NCBI GenBank assembly: GCA_007115705.1
Contig: QXEO01000143.1
Location: 1,951,874-2,015,873, forward strand
Length of the DNA: 64,000 nt
Direction: 5' to 3'
DNA from: Dactylis glomerata
Lineage: Eukaryota > Streptophyta > Magnoliopsida > Poales > Poaceae
The first letter of the stretch is position 1, and every line of letters starts with the position of its first letter. The translations under genes were made by a program, and so were the position numbers. This document shows positions 45,301 through 56,897 of the stretch, piece after piece. Under the pieces are notes generated by a model that saw only the letters and a program-made list of their open reading frames with translations, was not told the origin of the DNA and made no database searches.

Positions 45301-46518
45301 ACCCAAGGGTGACTTTGAAAACTATTTACAAAATGGGGACATGAAGGTTTGACAAAAATGACAAATGTGTGGGGTACCATACTGGACCAACCATACAGTA
45401 CGACCACATTACCCTGGTATGGGACGGGGCTTAGTGGAGTAGTTTGTTTCGCCTTAGTGTAGACCCTACAAATGTAGTGGAAGTCCGACCAGGGACTCCT
45501 CTTCCAGGGCACCCAATGGCTGCGGCCTAGGTTCGCCTTGTCCTCCTCTTCAAGTGGTTGGGGTACAAGCCAAGGAGCCCTCATTGAAAATGGACTACCG
45601 GGTGTAGGACTCTACCTCGGTTAGTGGCATTCCGGTGGGTCAAGCGGCTGGGAACTTTGCACACTCCGGACAGCTTCTTGGACCCCGGTGTTGGGGGCTA
45701 CATCTCTAGGCGGTAGTGTTTATGCTAAGGCGGGCAGGTGAAACATTAATGGTCGGATGCTTGTCGTGGCATATGTTGTTATGCGGGGAAGTTGCCCACA
45801 CGATGAGTAGTCGGATGATGTGGGTAAAGTGTACAACCTGAGTGTAAAACTATTCGAATAGCCGCGTCCGCGGTCATGGACGGTTGGATTGGTTGTACTT
45901 GGCCGTTGTCAGGTTTTACTTTGAAAATGATTGAGAAAGGTGACTTGACAATGAATCTCGATAACCATGGAGGTGACTTGGTGAACAAAAGAATTGACAT
46001 TTGGGGGATTCCATCTAGAGATTTATAAAGAGCTAAACGTTTTATTACCATTTTAAATAAAAGATCTTTGAAAGGAACTTCTGCTTTATGCAAATGAACC
46101 TAGAGCTTAGACCACTATATGAACTATGCATTCTCTATTCATTTATTTATAAGATGGTTTGCGAGTGCATGCAATGTACTCATGGCTCTGTCCCTGGCTA
46201 TTAACTTGGCCAGACTTGAAGGAGAAAAATCAAGAAGGAAGGACTCGTTGATGACTTTGCGAATTAGGCTCGTTTCCTACTGTCTGCTTTGCCTGTGCGG
46301 TTGAAGCTTGACAATATGGACCCAAAGTGTTATTCCGCTGCATGTTGATGTATATTAAGGTTTGGTCTATGCGACCACCTATGTAATCCCCTTTATTTAC
46401 TATTAATGTCTATGATTGTGATATCAACTACGTTATGTAAATCACAACAATGATTCTGGGATTGTGATGGATTACATAACGGGCACTTTGAATTTGTTAT
46501 AAATTCAGGGGTGTTACA
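42363..46518 (+). mobile_element. LTR3 of element C
   Basis: 4156 bp. Its first bases are TTTAAC where LTR1 and LTR2 have TGTAAC, so the terminal TG is lost. TATA box at 43644-43650. It ends GGTGTTACA next to AGCTA. Confidence 0.9.
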
Positions 46519-46821
46519 AGCTAACAACAAGGAGAACCTCACAAAACCAATTTTGTTGAAAATATTAAGAACCAGCAAGGGAGAATTTACTATGAATTTA
46601 GAGGTATGAAGCCTCTCTATACGAGGAACCGGTAAATTCTCCAAACACCGAAAACACAACAAGTTTTCTATAGGAAATCCATTTTCAATGAACTAGAGCT
46701 TGTCATGAGAATAACCACAAGCTCTAGAACCTCACAAGGAGAAAAGCCAAATAAGAACCAAGAAAGATGATGCCAAGTATGCAAAGGTCTGAGCTCTCTC
46801 CGAACAATACAAATAAGTTAC

Positions 46822-48364
46822 TGATACGTCTCCAACGTATCCATAATTTTTGATGCTCCATGCTTGTTTTTACACCATTTGCCTATTGTTTCGTTACACT
46901 TCGTGGCACTTTTATGCATTTTCCGGAACTAACCTATTAACAAGTGCCACAGTGCCAGTTTCCTATTTTCTGCTGTTTTTGTGTTTCAGAAGTGATACAC
47001 AGGAAATATTCTCGGAATTGGACGAAACCACATCCTGAAGTCTTATTTTACCCGGAAGCTTCCAGATATCCAAAGAAGAGTCAGAGGGGGGCCACCAGGG
47101 CCCCACATGCAGGGGTGGCGCGACCAGGCCCCTGGCCGCGCGGGCCCCGCGTGAGGGCGCCTGGCTCCCCCTCTGATGACGCCCCTTCGCCTATATAAAG
47201 CCTCGGGACAGAAAACCCTAAAGGAGTCGGCAATTTTCCAGAAAGAGTTTCGTAGTTCCGCCGCCGCCACCGACGAATTTCGGGGGACAGAAGTCTCTAT
47301 TCCGGCACTCTGCCGGGACGGGGAAGTGCCCCCGGAGCCATCTCCATCGGTCTCCATCGCCGTCTCCGCCGTCTCCATCGACCTCACCGCCATCTCCATC
47401 AACCTTGCTGTCTCCTATGATGAGGAGGGAGTAGTTCATCCCCGGGGCTGAGGGCTCTACCGGTAGCTATGTGGTTCACCTCTCTCTCCCATGATGTGAT
47501 CTTTATGTGATCGTGAGCTTTGTATCATGTTGAACAAGTAGATGTTATTATTCAGATATTATGTGTACTCTAGTGGTGTTATTAAAGTAATCTATTCCTC
47601 CTGCCATGGTGTAACGGTGACAGTGTGTGCATCGTGGTGGTACTTGGTTTAGGCTATGATTGTGATCTCTTGTGGATTATGAGAGTAATTATTACTATGA
47701 TAGTATTGAGTGATCTATTCCTCCTTTCATGGTGTAATGTTGACAGTGTGTGCACCGTGTTAGTACTTGGTCTAGGTTGCAATGATATCTATCTTGAGTT
47801 ATGCTTTGATTTGGATATCTCTATGAGTGGTGTTTGTCAAGTACTTGATGAACTTTAAGGGGTGCTTCTGTAGCCACTACACAATGATTAGTGTTATTCA
47901 AAAGGAGAGTAATTCAGAGTACCATAGTGGAGAGAAGTTATTTATTTGTTCATTCATGTTATATTGTTGGGAGTGTGTCCACTAGTGAAAGTATGATCCC
48001 TAGGCCTTGTTTCCAAGCTTTGCACACCGTTTACTTGCTGTTTTGTTACATGTTTGCTCGCAGCGATACTTATTTCATATCACAGTTACTACTTATAATC
48101 ATCACTACCGCTTGTATTTCACTATCTCTTCGCCGAACTAGTGCACCTATACATCTGACAAGTGTATTGGGTGTGTTGGGGACACAAGAGACTTTCTGTA
48201 TCGTGATTGCAGGGTTGCTTGAGAGGGATAGCTTTGACCTCTAACCTCCCTGAGTTTGATAAACCTTGGGTGATCCACTTAAGGGAAAACTTGCTGCTGT
48301 TCTACAAACCTCTGCACTTGGAGGCCCAACAAGTGTCTACAAGAATAGAAGTGCGTAGACATCA
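46822..48364 (+). mobile_element. solo LTR, same family as 1690-3111
   Basis: 1543 bp, TGATACGTCTCC to GTAGACATCA, with perfect GTTAC duplications (46817-46821, 48365-48369). GC-rich GGTGGCGCG segment at about 47105-47155 and TATATAAA at 47192-47199. Inserted in solo LTR B. Confidence 0.92.
47192..47199 (+). promoter_or_regulatory. TATA box of the solo LTR
   Basis: CGCCTATATAAAGCC context, about 40 bp downstream of the GC-rich segment. Confidence 0.7.
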
Positions 48365-49025
48365 GTTACTCACTCGAGAGCCCCTCTTGATAGTACGGCT
48401 ATCGATCCTAAAACCCGGTCTCCCACACTATGAGACCGGTAAGAAAGAAACCCTATCAAGATCATACCTTTGCCTTGCGCATTCCACTTGATCTAGATGG
48501 TGACGATCTTGATCTTCTCAAGTTGGACTACCTTTCTTGATTGCGCTTGCTCGGTGAAGTCTTGCGGATTGCTCCCCCATACTTCACTATGGGAGAGACA
48601 CTAGTAGAAATATCTTCACATGTCCATTACCACCAAATGGACGCCGAGCTTCAAGCAAATGATATCTTCTAGAAGCCTATCTTGAACTTGGGCTTCGACT
48701 TGATCAACATTGCACTTCATCTTCTTCTTTCATAATGATGATGTCTTGAGAATGCATATGAGAGCTCACTCCATCTTATTCCTCAAGACACACTCTATAT
48801 AGGCTCAACTCCCTTATGACCAATCTTTGGATCACTCCTTGAATAAAACCTTGATCATCACATAATCTTAATTATTTTCATATTCTTACAACCTTGAAAC
48901 CAACATATGGCTCAAGCGTTGTCTACGGACAAGTCCTACAAATATAACTCGATGCAAACATTAGTCCATAGGGATTGTCATTAATTACCAAAACCACACA
49001 TGGGGGCACAAGCTCTTTCAGTATT

Positions 49026-49753
49026 CATATACCATATTCTATTGTAATATGTCCAAGTGGTAGCATATTTGTTCTTCACCATCATGTCAAAGTACCTAAA
49101 GCTATACTCTGTTAATTCTTAATACTAGATTGCTTGAAGGTTATTCCTTTCTAGTGGAGTCTAAGTAAGATGTGTAGCATCATCTTTATGTTAGGACGTG
49201 ATGCCCATATGAATATTATCAACATAATAAAATTATGCCATTGTTTCGGTTATCTATCTTGACCTTAATGCCACCACAACTTTATGAGAGAGTAGACAAG
49301 TGAGCCCATAAACCCCGGTCCAATTTTAATCATAAGAAACACCTTTCCAATGCTTCCACATGTCATTCTATTTTCAACATAAATTAAATCCTAAAATAAA
49401 AAAACATATTTACTTTCTTGCATCTACAACCAAAACCCAAAAACAACTTTACTTATTGCATTAGTTACATAATAGCTTTAGTTTACATTCTTGATTTGTT
49501 ATTTATTGTATTGCATTGTTATTTTATTTTACATACATTCAACACCTTGTGCTTGACAACCACTCGGTGGAGTTGGGGATGCAAGACAAGGAGATTGTTT
49601 TGCAGGTTGCCTCACAAGAACGAAGAGAGCTTTTTTGACTCTTCCCCGAGAGTTCGATATTAACCCCAAGTTATCCTCGTGGGGAAAACTACTCTTACTA
49701 CAACACTCTACACTTGGAGTCCCAACGAAGTAGCACATTGCTTAGTGTCATCA
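49026..49753 (+). mobile_element. last third of the 5' LTR of element A
   Basis: Collinear with about 54525-55318 of the 3' LTR and ends GTGTCATCA. Joins to 18902 once B is removed. Confidence 0.85.
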
Positions 49754-49764
49754 AGACTATTTTC

Positions 49765-49783
49765 TGGCGCTATTGCCGAGGAA
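49765..49783 (+). other. primer binding site of element A
   Basis: TGGCGCTATTGCCGAGGAA, a diverged form of the tRNA-Asp PBS of the Sabrina-like element, with the same 11-bp spacing from the LTR. Confidence 0.7.
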
Positions 49784-49999
49784 CAAAGGAAAGCATTCAC
49801 AACTGCAAGTTTCCACGAGCGTAGATTTTTCTTGACGCCGGAATCATTCTTTGGCGCCATGCAACTTACTAAGCTTGGGGAGGTTGCACCACTTTGAGTC
49901 TCTCGTTCTTTTTCTTTTTAGTTCTTGTTTTTGTCTTTTTAGTTCTTTTTCTTTTACTTATACACACAAAATAAAAAAATAGTGTAGCATGCGCCTATC

Positions 50000-50880
50000 A
50001 TGGATAAGAGATCACATTGGCCTTTCAGTGTTAAGAATTTTCCTCCATCATTTAATATGCCTAAACTGTTTGAGATTGATCCTTCTATCATCCAAGTAGT
50101 TTATGGGGACAGATTCAATGGAGATCCTAGGTATGATCCTATAGCTCACCTAAAAAAGTTTGAGAGAATATGTGATACTATTAAAATAAACAATGTTAGC
50201 AATGAGAGAATTAAAGTTAAGATATTTCCTTACTCGCTTGATGTTAGATCTTTGGATTGGTTTTTAAACTGGCCTTTGGGAACTTTTCATTCTTGGTACA
50301 ACATTAAGCTACTTTTATGGAGAGATTCGGACTACCTTCCATCATGAGTTATAATAGAGAAGTAATTTTCTCATTTGAACAAAAAAATAATGAGCTGCTC
50401 ATTGATGCTTGGGAGAGATTTAGAGGGCTTGCTTATGAACGAGAACATGGCCTTAGATATTGGATGATAATGCATACATTTTATTGTGGCATGTCAATCA
50501 ACTCTAAATCTTATGAGAATTATAAAAGCAGAAAACCCTTTTTGGACCTCACTACTGCTGCTGATGCTATAAATTTACTTGATGGGTTAATCCTTAAAAA
50601 GAAAGTTAAAATTAGCTTGGATAAAATAGATATGCCCTCTGAACCATTTGATGATCGATATGAGATTTTTGATCTTAATGAGGAAGAGAAACAAGTAGAG
50701 AAAGTAAAAATGCTCAGCGATAAAATTAATGAGCCTCTACTTGATCTTGATAAATGTAGTTTGAATGAACTTATTAATATATTGCAAAGTTTTGCTAATG
50801 ATCCTTCTTTCAATGTTCATCAAACTGGTTTTGGATCCAACATAGCCAATCATGTCGTAAAAGAAAAGGTACAAAGATAA
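50000..50880 (+). pseudogene. gag of element A, frameshifted and stopped
   Basis: The first part (50000-50347, 115 codons) has the Athila gag signature NGDPRYDPIAHLKKF followed by CDTIKINNVS. The second part (50317-50880) is in another frame and carries FEQKNNELLIDAWERFRGL and an Asp/Glu-rich end. A shift near 50300-50330 therefore separates them. A TAA at 50878-50880 then separates gag from the protease ORF, which is in the same frame. No CCHC knuckle is seen. The gene is inactive as written. Confidence 0.8.
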
Positions 50881-50892
50881 AATAATGAGGCT

Positions 50893-51354
50893 ATGATGCC
50901 ACCTAAGCTTGGGAATGTGTGGATCCCAAAAACACTTATTGTTGTGGAAAAAGAGTCACACCATGCTATGTTAGACTTGGGATCAAGTGTTAATATTCTC
51001 TCGAAAGAATTATATGACTTGCTTGATCTTGATAACAAAATGGAAAAGTATGATATTGATCTTTTACTTGTTGATGATTCTACCAAGCATGCCTTAGGTA
51101 GAGTTGATAATGTTATGATTGAACTCCATATGACTTGTGTACCTCTTGAATTTATTGTTATGGATATGAGGAGCAATACCTCTAGTCCTATAATCCTTGG
51201 TAGACCCTTTCTGAGAACAACAGGTGCAATTATTGACTCTAAAGAAGGGAATGTGAAATTCCATTTCCCACATAAAAAGTGTATGAAGCACTTTCCAAGG
51301 AGGAAGATAAATATCCAGAAGTATAAGTTCCCTCATGATACTTGCCCATATTGA
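50893..51354 (+). CDS. retroviral-type aspartic protease of element A (orphaned)
   Basis: 153 codons with the catalytic Asp-Leu-Gly-Ser-Ser at 28-32 and the family motif ILGRPFL at 101-107, followed by GAIID. The domain is complete, but it sits behind a stop codon, so it would not be made as part of gag-pro in this copy. Its frame matches the second gag piece, 4 codons after the stop. RT, RNase H and integrase are absent downstream; the DNA instead goes straight to the post-ORF motif GGGAGGCAACCCGG (near 51406). The protease would process gag in the particle, while enzymes for replication must come from a partner element. Best considered a decaying remnant of a gag-protease non-autonomous family. 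Confidence 0.75.
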   Translation: MMPPKLGNVWIPKTLIVVEKESHHAMLDLGSSVNILSKELYDLLDLDNKMEKYDIDLLLVDDSTKHALGRVDNVMIELHMTCVPLEFIVMDMRSNTSSPIILGRPFLRTTGAIIDSKEGNVKFHFPHKKCMKHFPRRKINIQKYKFPHDTCPY

Positions 51355-53602
51355 AAGAAAAGGGTATGAAGCCTAGCTATATGGCTATAAAGAAAGTGCT
51401 TTACGGGAGGCAACCCGGTAGATTATATTTTTTTGGTTTTGTTTTTGTTGCTCTTGAAAGAGAATATTTTCTTTTGTGTTCTTGATATAGCAAGAACGTT
51501 TGTTTTAGTGTGTCTAATGTAGCATAAAATAAAGTGCCAAGTTTTACCCATCTTGAATGTTTTAAGATTGCAATACTTATTCAGAGTTTCTGAAATCTGC
51601 ACAGCACCCGATTTTTTATATTTTTTCTTAACTCCTATGGACCTGCAAAATTTACTGAAGTTGCAAACTTTCATCCTCTACATGCATAAAAATCAGCGAA
51701 AAGTCCTGACATGTTTAAGTGGGGCTAAAAAAATCGCCAAGCTCCTGTTGTTTTATTAATAGATTCTATCTTTTGTTGTTTTAACCATTCATTTGAGTAT
51801 CAAGGTGATTCGTTTAGTATTTTGATATATTTTTAATGTTTGAAACTTAATATACTCTCTAGAAACCTTAAACAAAATTTTATTTGGGGTTTTCTTAGCA
51901 GCACATATATTATGTTTATGCCCTCTAATGTCATCCACTCTAGAAAAGAGATGGGAAATATTTTTGTGAAGAAGTTTTTTCATAGGGAAGGAATAATCAT
52001 CAAGTAAGGAGTCATCTAAGTAATGGACAACACCATAAGCTTGGGGATGCCCCATGGAAACCCCATGGACCTGTCACCTCTTTGGTTTGCATACTATTCT
52101 AACCTTATTGTTCGAGCACCATTTTATCGTTGCATAAATTTGGATCATTCGTGTCTAGTTTTTAGTTTGTATCTTTTATTTTGAATAAATGGACCACCAC
52201 CTATAGGTATACTTTGTGTTTATGAGAGAGCTACTAGAGAAAAATAAAAGTTTAGTTTGAAAGGAAATGGAAATAGCAATGCAAGTTATGCTTATGTTTG
52301 ATGCTTCATGTGCTTTGATTGAATAGTAATTCGCTAGTGTCGTATTTAGTGCTATTTCTTCTTGACGCATTGATGGTTAACTTTCAGTTACTTAGTTCAC
52401 TAATAAATGTGTAGCATTATGGATATTATGCATGCTTGTGACATTATATCTTTCCAATGGCCAAGAAAAAGAGAAGAAAGAAAAACACAAGCAAAGACTT
52501 GTTATATCCAAATACCTTGAGCCATACTTCGCCATAAAATCTCCACCATACCTACCTATATAGAAAAAATGCTATTCCAAGTATAGTATATGTGCCATAA
52601 TTTGAATTCAATATCACACTTGTTTTTACTATGCAATTCAAAGCTCATGGGAAAGTAACAGTCTACGGTGGAGTTCATTTATGTAAGTTACATATTTGAT
52701 AGTTTATTAGTTGAGATTAAGTTAAATAATGCTGTAATGAAACAAGACTTTCAACATTGCACCATAATTAAGTTGTTTTCATGCACCTTGGGTTATGCAT
52801 ACCTTTCCGATGTGAAATGAGTGATGGTTATCATGCTAAAGATTTGAGTGTGCATATTTGTTAGAGAAGAGCATTGGTCCGCTAACCAAAACCATGCCAA
52901 ATCAGGGTAGAAGTTTCAGCATGGACTTCCTCATTAGCTTTCACAAGTTTAATTTACTACTCATTTGATACTTTAAGACGAGTTCATTTTTCTGTTGTCA
53001 TGTCATCCCGGTATGTATTGCCTTTGCAAAAAGATGCAAATCTCAAAAGGCACTGTGTACAGGTGGCATGGAGGTACCCCTTTTGCGAGCACTTGGTTAA
53101 AATAGTATGCATACAATGAAAATCTATGGTAATTCTAAAGTTGAGTAGCGTGTGGTGGAAGATACTATTAACAACGAGGTATGAGACTTGCAACTTGTAA
53201 GAGGTTAATCATGTGAACCATATTTGACTTCACTACCATTGACATGAGTTGCACAATCTAAAATTTATTTTCTCTTTAGCATCAAAATCTTGGCATATAT
53301 AATCCCTACTTATTTTCAATGGACACTTTTTAAAAGGAAAGAGAAGAAAGAAAGAAAAGTTCCAAGCATAAGCACAATGTCCATAGTACTTTCATATGTT
53401 TTTGCACATTGTTATTGATTGTTGGAAATCATTGAGTTGAATTAGAAGTACCAATTGATATCTCATTTTCTTGTTGATGTTCATTAAAGTTTGAATCAAT
53501 GATTATATGTATTACTACTTGTTATTTTCATTGAAGCAATAAATTCCAAAGTCCTTGTTTAGTTTTATCACCTTCATACTCGAGGGTTAAGCTTAGGGAT
53601 GT
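51355..53602 (+). other. 3' non-coding region and PPT of element A
   Basis: No convincing ORF. An internal PPT-like motif AAGCTTGGGGATGCCCC lies at about 52037-52053, and the terminal PPT (TTAAGCTTAGGGATGT, about 53587-53602) precedes the 3' LTR. Confidence 0.65.
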
Positions 53603-55318
53603 TGATGCATGCAACATTCATGCATGAACTTTATAGTTTATTGATGCATGTTCCAACATATTAAGATGTTATAATCATATTTTGTATTGATTTATGGGGA
53701 TTTTCCATCGATCCCCCTTATTTTGGTTATAACTCTGCAGAACAGGAAAACCATGTTTTGCGTATTTTGATGTTTCAGGGACCTTACGGAACTCAAATTG
53801 ATCTAGGATTTTTTAGGCGTTAATATTTTATCACGAGAAGCACCTGGAGATCAAAAAGTCAGTGAGGAGGGCCACGAGGCCCAAAAGAGACAAGGTGGCG
53901 CGACCTCAGATTGATCAGCTTGACCTAAATATGCCTATATAAAGACCCACTGACGCGTTCTCGCAAGAAGGCGGCGGAGAAACACAAAGCCACGAAATAG
54001 AGGCTGTTCCAGTGAAGATTGGAGGGGGAAACACTGCCAGAGTTGCCCCCGGTCGCTTCTCCAACCTCTCCAATATCACTAACACCGCCACCATGATGAA
54101 GAGGGAGTAGTATACCTCTGGACTATGGGTTTGTGGCAGTAGCTTATTTTATTTCTCTCTTGTGCTATGATGTTTAGATTCCATATGAGCTGCCCAACGT
54201 GATTATGGCCATATTATGTAATTCATATGTGGTGGATCCTTATTTTTATTGGATGATCTATGAGATGTGATACTTTATTATGTTCTTGATGTATGAGTAG
54301 ATGCATATTGTTGCCCTGTTCTTTATTACTTGTTCTGATCCAACTTGTATGCGAGAGCATGATAGGGATGTTATGTATTAGATGGAGTAACTTGGTAGCA
54401 GTAGTGAATTGTGACAGCAATTTCATGAGCTGCTATGGTAGTTTACCAATTCATAGTTACCTTACTAGGGATAAAAAGAATGCATGTGCTATAATTCTTA
54501 GATGATAGCTAACAATCCTAAGTTGACATTCATAGACCATGTTCTATTGTAATATATCTAAGTGGTAGCATATTTGTTATTCACCATCATGTCAAAGTAC
54601 CTAAGGCTATACTATGTTAATTCTTAATGCTAGATTGCTTGAAGGTTATTCCTTTCTAGTGGAGTATAAGTAAGATGTGTAGTATCATCTTTATGTTAGG
54701 ACGTGATGCCCATATGAATATTATCGAGTAACACAATAAAATCATGTTGTTGTTTCGTTTATCAATCTTGAGCTTAATGCCACCATGACTTTATGAGAGA
54801 GTAGACAAGTGAACCTATGAAACCCAGTCCAATTTTCCATGAGTTTATGAGAGAGTAGACAAGTGAACCTATGAAACACAGTCCAATTTTAATCATAAGA
54901 AACACCTTTCCAACGCTTTCACGTGTCATTTTATTTTTAGCATTAATTAAATCCAAAAATACAATAACATATTTACTTTCTTGCATCTACAACCAAAACC
55001 CAAAAACAACTTTACTTTATTGCATTAGTTACATAATAGCTTTAGTTTACATTCTTGCTTTGTTATTTATTTTTATTGCATTGTTATTTTGTTTTACTTA
55101 AATTCAACATCTTGTGGTTGACAACCACTCAGTGGAGTTGGGGACGCAAGACAAGGAGATTGTTTTGCAGGTTGCCTGACAAGAACGAAGAGAGCTTTTT
55201 TAACTGTTCTCCGAGAGTTTGATATTAATCACGAGTTATCCTCATGGGGAAAACTACTCTTGCTACAACACTCTGCACCTGGAGTCCCAACGAAATGGCA
55301 CATTGCTTAGTGTCATCA
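53603..55318 (+). mobile_element. 3' LTR of element A
   Basis: 1716 bp, TGATGCATG to GTCATCA, uninterrupted. It shows the empty sites for the MITE and solo LTR B found in the 5' LTR. Confidence 0.9.
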
Positions 55319-55319
55319 C

Positions 55320-55895
55320 TAGGAGTGAAAATGGAACGGATTATTTCCGACCGACCGACTGATGAAGGCTCATGGAAGACAAAAATGGATTCGGTCGGAT
55401 AGTTGCCGGATACGGTCACGGATACGGTTAGTGTTTGACGGATACGGAAAAGGATATGATTTTACTAATATCCGACTGTATCCGAAGATATACCATATTT
55501 CACTGTTATATTCGGACAATATCCGACAAAATATCCGGCAATGAGTTGTTGTGTACGTGACTGAGGTGAAAAGATAAAAGAGAGTTATAAATTTTGTCTT
55601 ATGGTACACAAACACCACCACGCAAGGCACAAGCTAGTTCTATATGAATATATAATCACGTATGTAGAAAAAATTTACAAGCTAATTTTACTTTATTATT
55701 AATGAGAGACCCGACAATTTTTTTATCCGCAACCGAACCTTATTCGCCCCGTATTCGGTCCATATTCGTTACCGATAGACTCCGATTCCGTATTTGTATC
55801 CGCACACTATCCGCTCCGATTCCGAATTCAAAAAAATATGGTAACGAATACGGTTTCACTATTATCCGTCCGTATCCGATCCATTTTCACCCCTA
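55320..55895. mobile_element. hAT-type non-autonomous DNA transposon
   Basis: 576 bp with terminal inverted repeats TAGGAGTGAAAATGGAACGG / TAGGGGTGAAAATGGATCGG and perfect 8-bp duplications GTCATCAC (55312-55319, 55896-55903), diagnostic of hAT. Many internal CGGATACGG/ATCCG subrepeats. No transposase. It inserted exactly across the junction between element A and the LINE-like sequence. Confidence 0.9.
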
Positions 55896-56780
55896 GTCAT
55901 CACTTCTCATTGCACATGTCAAACATCACGTGCCTGCCGTCAAGATTCCACTGCGCCACGCCGCCGAAACTCGCCGTTGTCGATGCGCGAGAAATAACAC
56001 TGCTTCTCCAAGAGACCAACCACTGGTCTCACTCGACCGATGCACACCTCCAAAAATGATGCCCCCAAGGGGGGAGCGACATAGGGCGACGCCATCATCC
56101 GATCCATGGATCTGAGGTTTCCCCCAGAGGATAACGAAACGAGCTAGGAGCTTCACCTAAATGATGTCTCCATGAAAGCATGAAACGTCGCCATCACTAG
56201 CTCCGTCCAAAGCCGAGGCCTAGGGTTTTCACCCGGATCTTCCACACCGAAGACTCCGTCTAGCAGTTGCACAACGGAAGAGGAGACCTTCGGTGCTAGA
56301 TGCGGTGAAATACCACAAACAGCCAGGCCGATCTCCTCCGGCGGAGAAGGAGGCCGCCACCAACCATTCCCAGAGCCGGAGGCCTAGGCATCCTCGTGCT
56401 GCGGGGCGGCCGAAGATGCTGCAAGCTGCGACGAGAGGGGAGCAGGGGCAGCGAGGTTCAGGCCCGATTGAGCCCATCTGGGCCCAAATCAAGCCCGCCT
56501 GCACCGCCTCCACCACATGCTGCGCCGCCCACCTCGCAAATCTCCACCGGCCGCCGTCACCCCGCCGCGTGTCCGTCGATGAAGGACCGCCAGACGCCGC
56601 CATCATGCCCCAATGCCCGGCCGAGGAAGAAGAACCGCCGCCAGCGCGTCACACAGGCTTTGCCCGGTCACGAGCGCGGTGGCGGCAGGAGATGGTAAGG
56701 TGCAGGAAGAACTCGAGCGGGCCAACGACGGCCGCCCGGTGCGGCCAGGCGTGGCCGCACGGGGTCGGGAGGGAGACATG

Positions 56781-56793
56781 GTTGCTGTGAACT
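56781..56793. repeat. right TSD of the LINE-like retroposon
   Basis: GTTGCTGTGAACT, identical to 17370-17382. Confidence 0.9.
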
Positions 56794-56897
56794 GTACCAA
56801 GACATTGGATGGGATGGCATACGGGATGAGTTGTACATGTCGCAACAAAAGCTTGGTCAGAATATCTGTGCCATGGACGCTTATATATATAAAGGTA

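Larger units (their letters stand above)
20234..46518 (+). mobile_element. element C: three-LTR array of a non-autonomous gypsy-like element
   Basis: The order is LTR1 (20234-24394), internal 1 (24395-26697), LTR2 (26698-40061, carrying E and D), internal 2 (40062-42362) and LTR3 (42363-46518). Net LTR lengths are 4161, 4165 and 4156 bp. Outer flanks ACCTA (20229-20233) and AGCTA (46519-46523) match at 4 of 5 positions, while the inner junctions are directly LTR-to-internal with no flank. One insertion event therefore became an array, most simply by unequal recombination between LTRs. The PBS fits initiator tRNA-Met. The only coding content is a zinc-knuckle protein. Features of the PBS and PPT region resemble the Tekay/Del lineage (inference). 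Confidence 0.9.
18903..49020 (-). mobile_element. element B: solo LTR, split by later insertions
   Basis: TGAAAGG...CTTTCA ends are flanked by perfect GTATT duplications (18898-18902, 49021-49025). Own sequence is about 2.28 kb in three pieces (18903-20233, 46524-46821, 48370-49020). Minus orientation is inferred because the minus strand ends CACCCCCCTCTAGGCGAC...CTTTCA, a pattern I know from LTR 3' ends followed by a TGGTATCAGAGC PBS. The minus-strand start is TGAAAGAGCTTGTGCCCCC. No internal domain remains. A GC-rich cluster of CCGGAC/GTCCGG-type motifs lies at about 19966-20160. Confidence 0.85.
17797..55318 (+). mobile_element. element A: Athila-type gypsy with gag and protease only
   Basis: The LTRs start TGATGCATG and end GTCATCA. 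The 5' LTR (17797-49753) is interrupted by a MITE and by solo LTR B with all its contents; the 3' LTR is 53603-55318. After removing the insertions, the lengths agree (about 1.74 and 1.72 kb). Flanking bases CTCCT (17792-17796) and CTTCT (55319 plus 55904-55907) match at 4 of 5 positions. The internal region (49754-53602) has a PBS, a damaged gag-protease and a long 3' non-coding part, but no RT, RNase H or integrase. It therefore needs enzymes from a relative. Confidence 0.9.
17383..56780 (-). mobile_element. LINE-like retroposon, split by nested insertions
   Basis: Two pieces, 17383-17796 and 55904-56780, total about 1.29 kb and are flanked by the 13-bp duplication GTTGCTGTGAACT. In minus orientation the 3' end is a short A-run (T-run at 17383-17388), preceded by a GATGCAGAGGC...CCATTTCG tail typical of Triticeae LINE-type retroposons. 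The 5' part is GC-rich. No reverse transcriptase is present, so it is 5'-truncated or non-autonomous. Everything between the pieces arrived later. Confidence 0.85.

Noticed and set aside
1690..48364. The two inverted LTRs (1690-3111 and 46822-48364) as ends of one giant element
   Set aside because: They are in opposite orientation, the right copy has its own perfect GTTAC duplication, and the left one has a PPT and body attached. They are independent insertions of one family.
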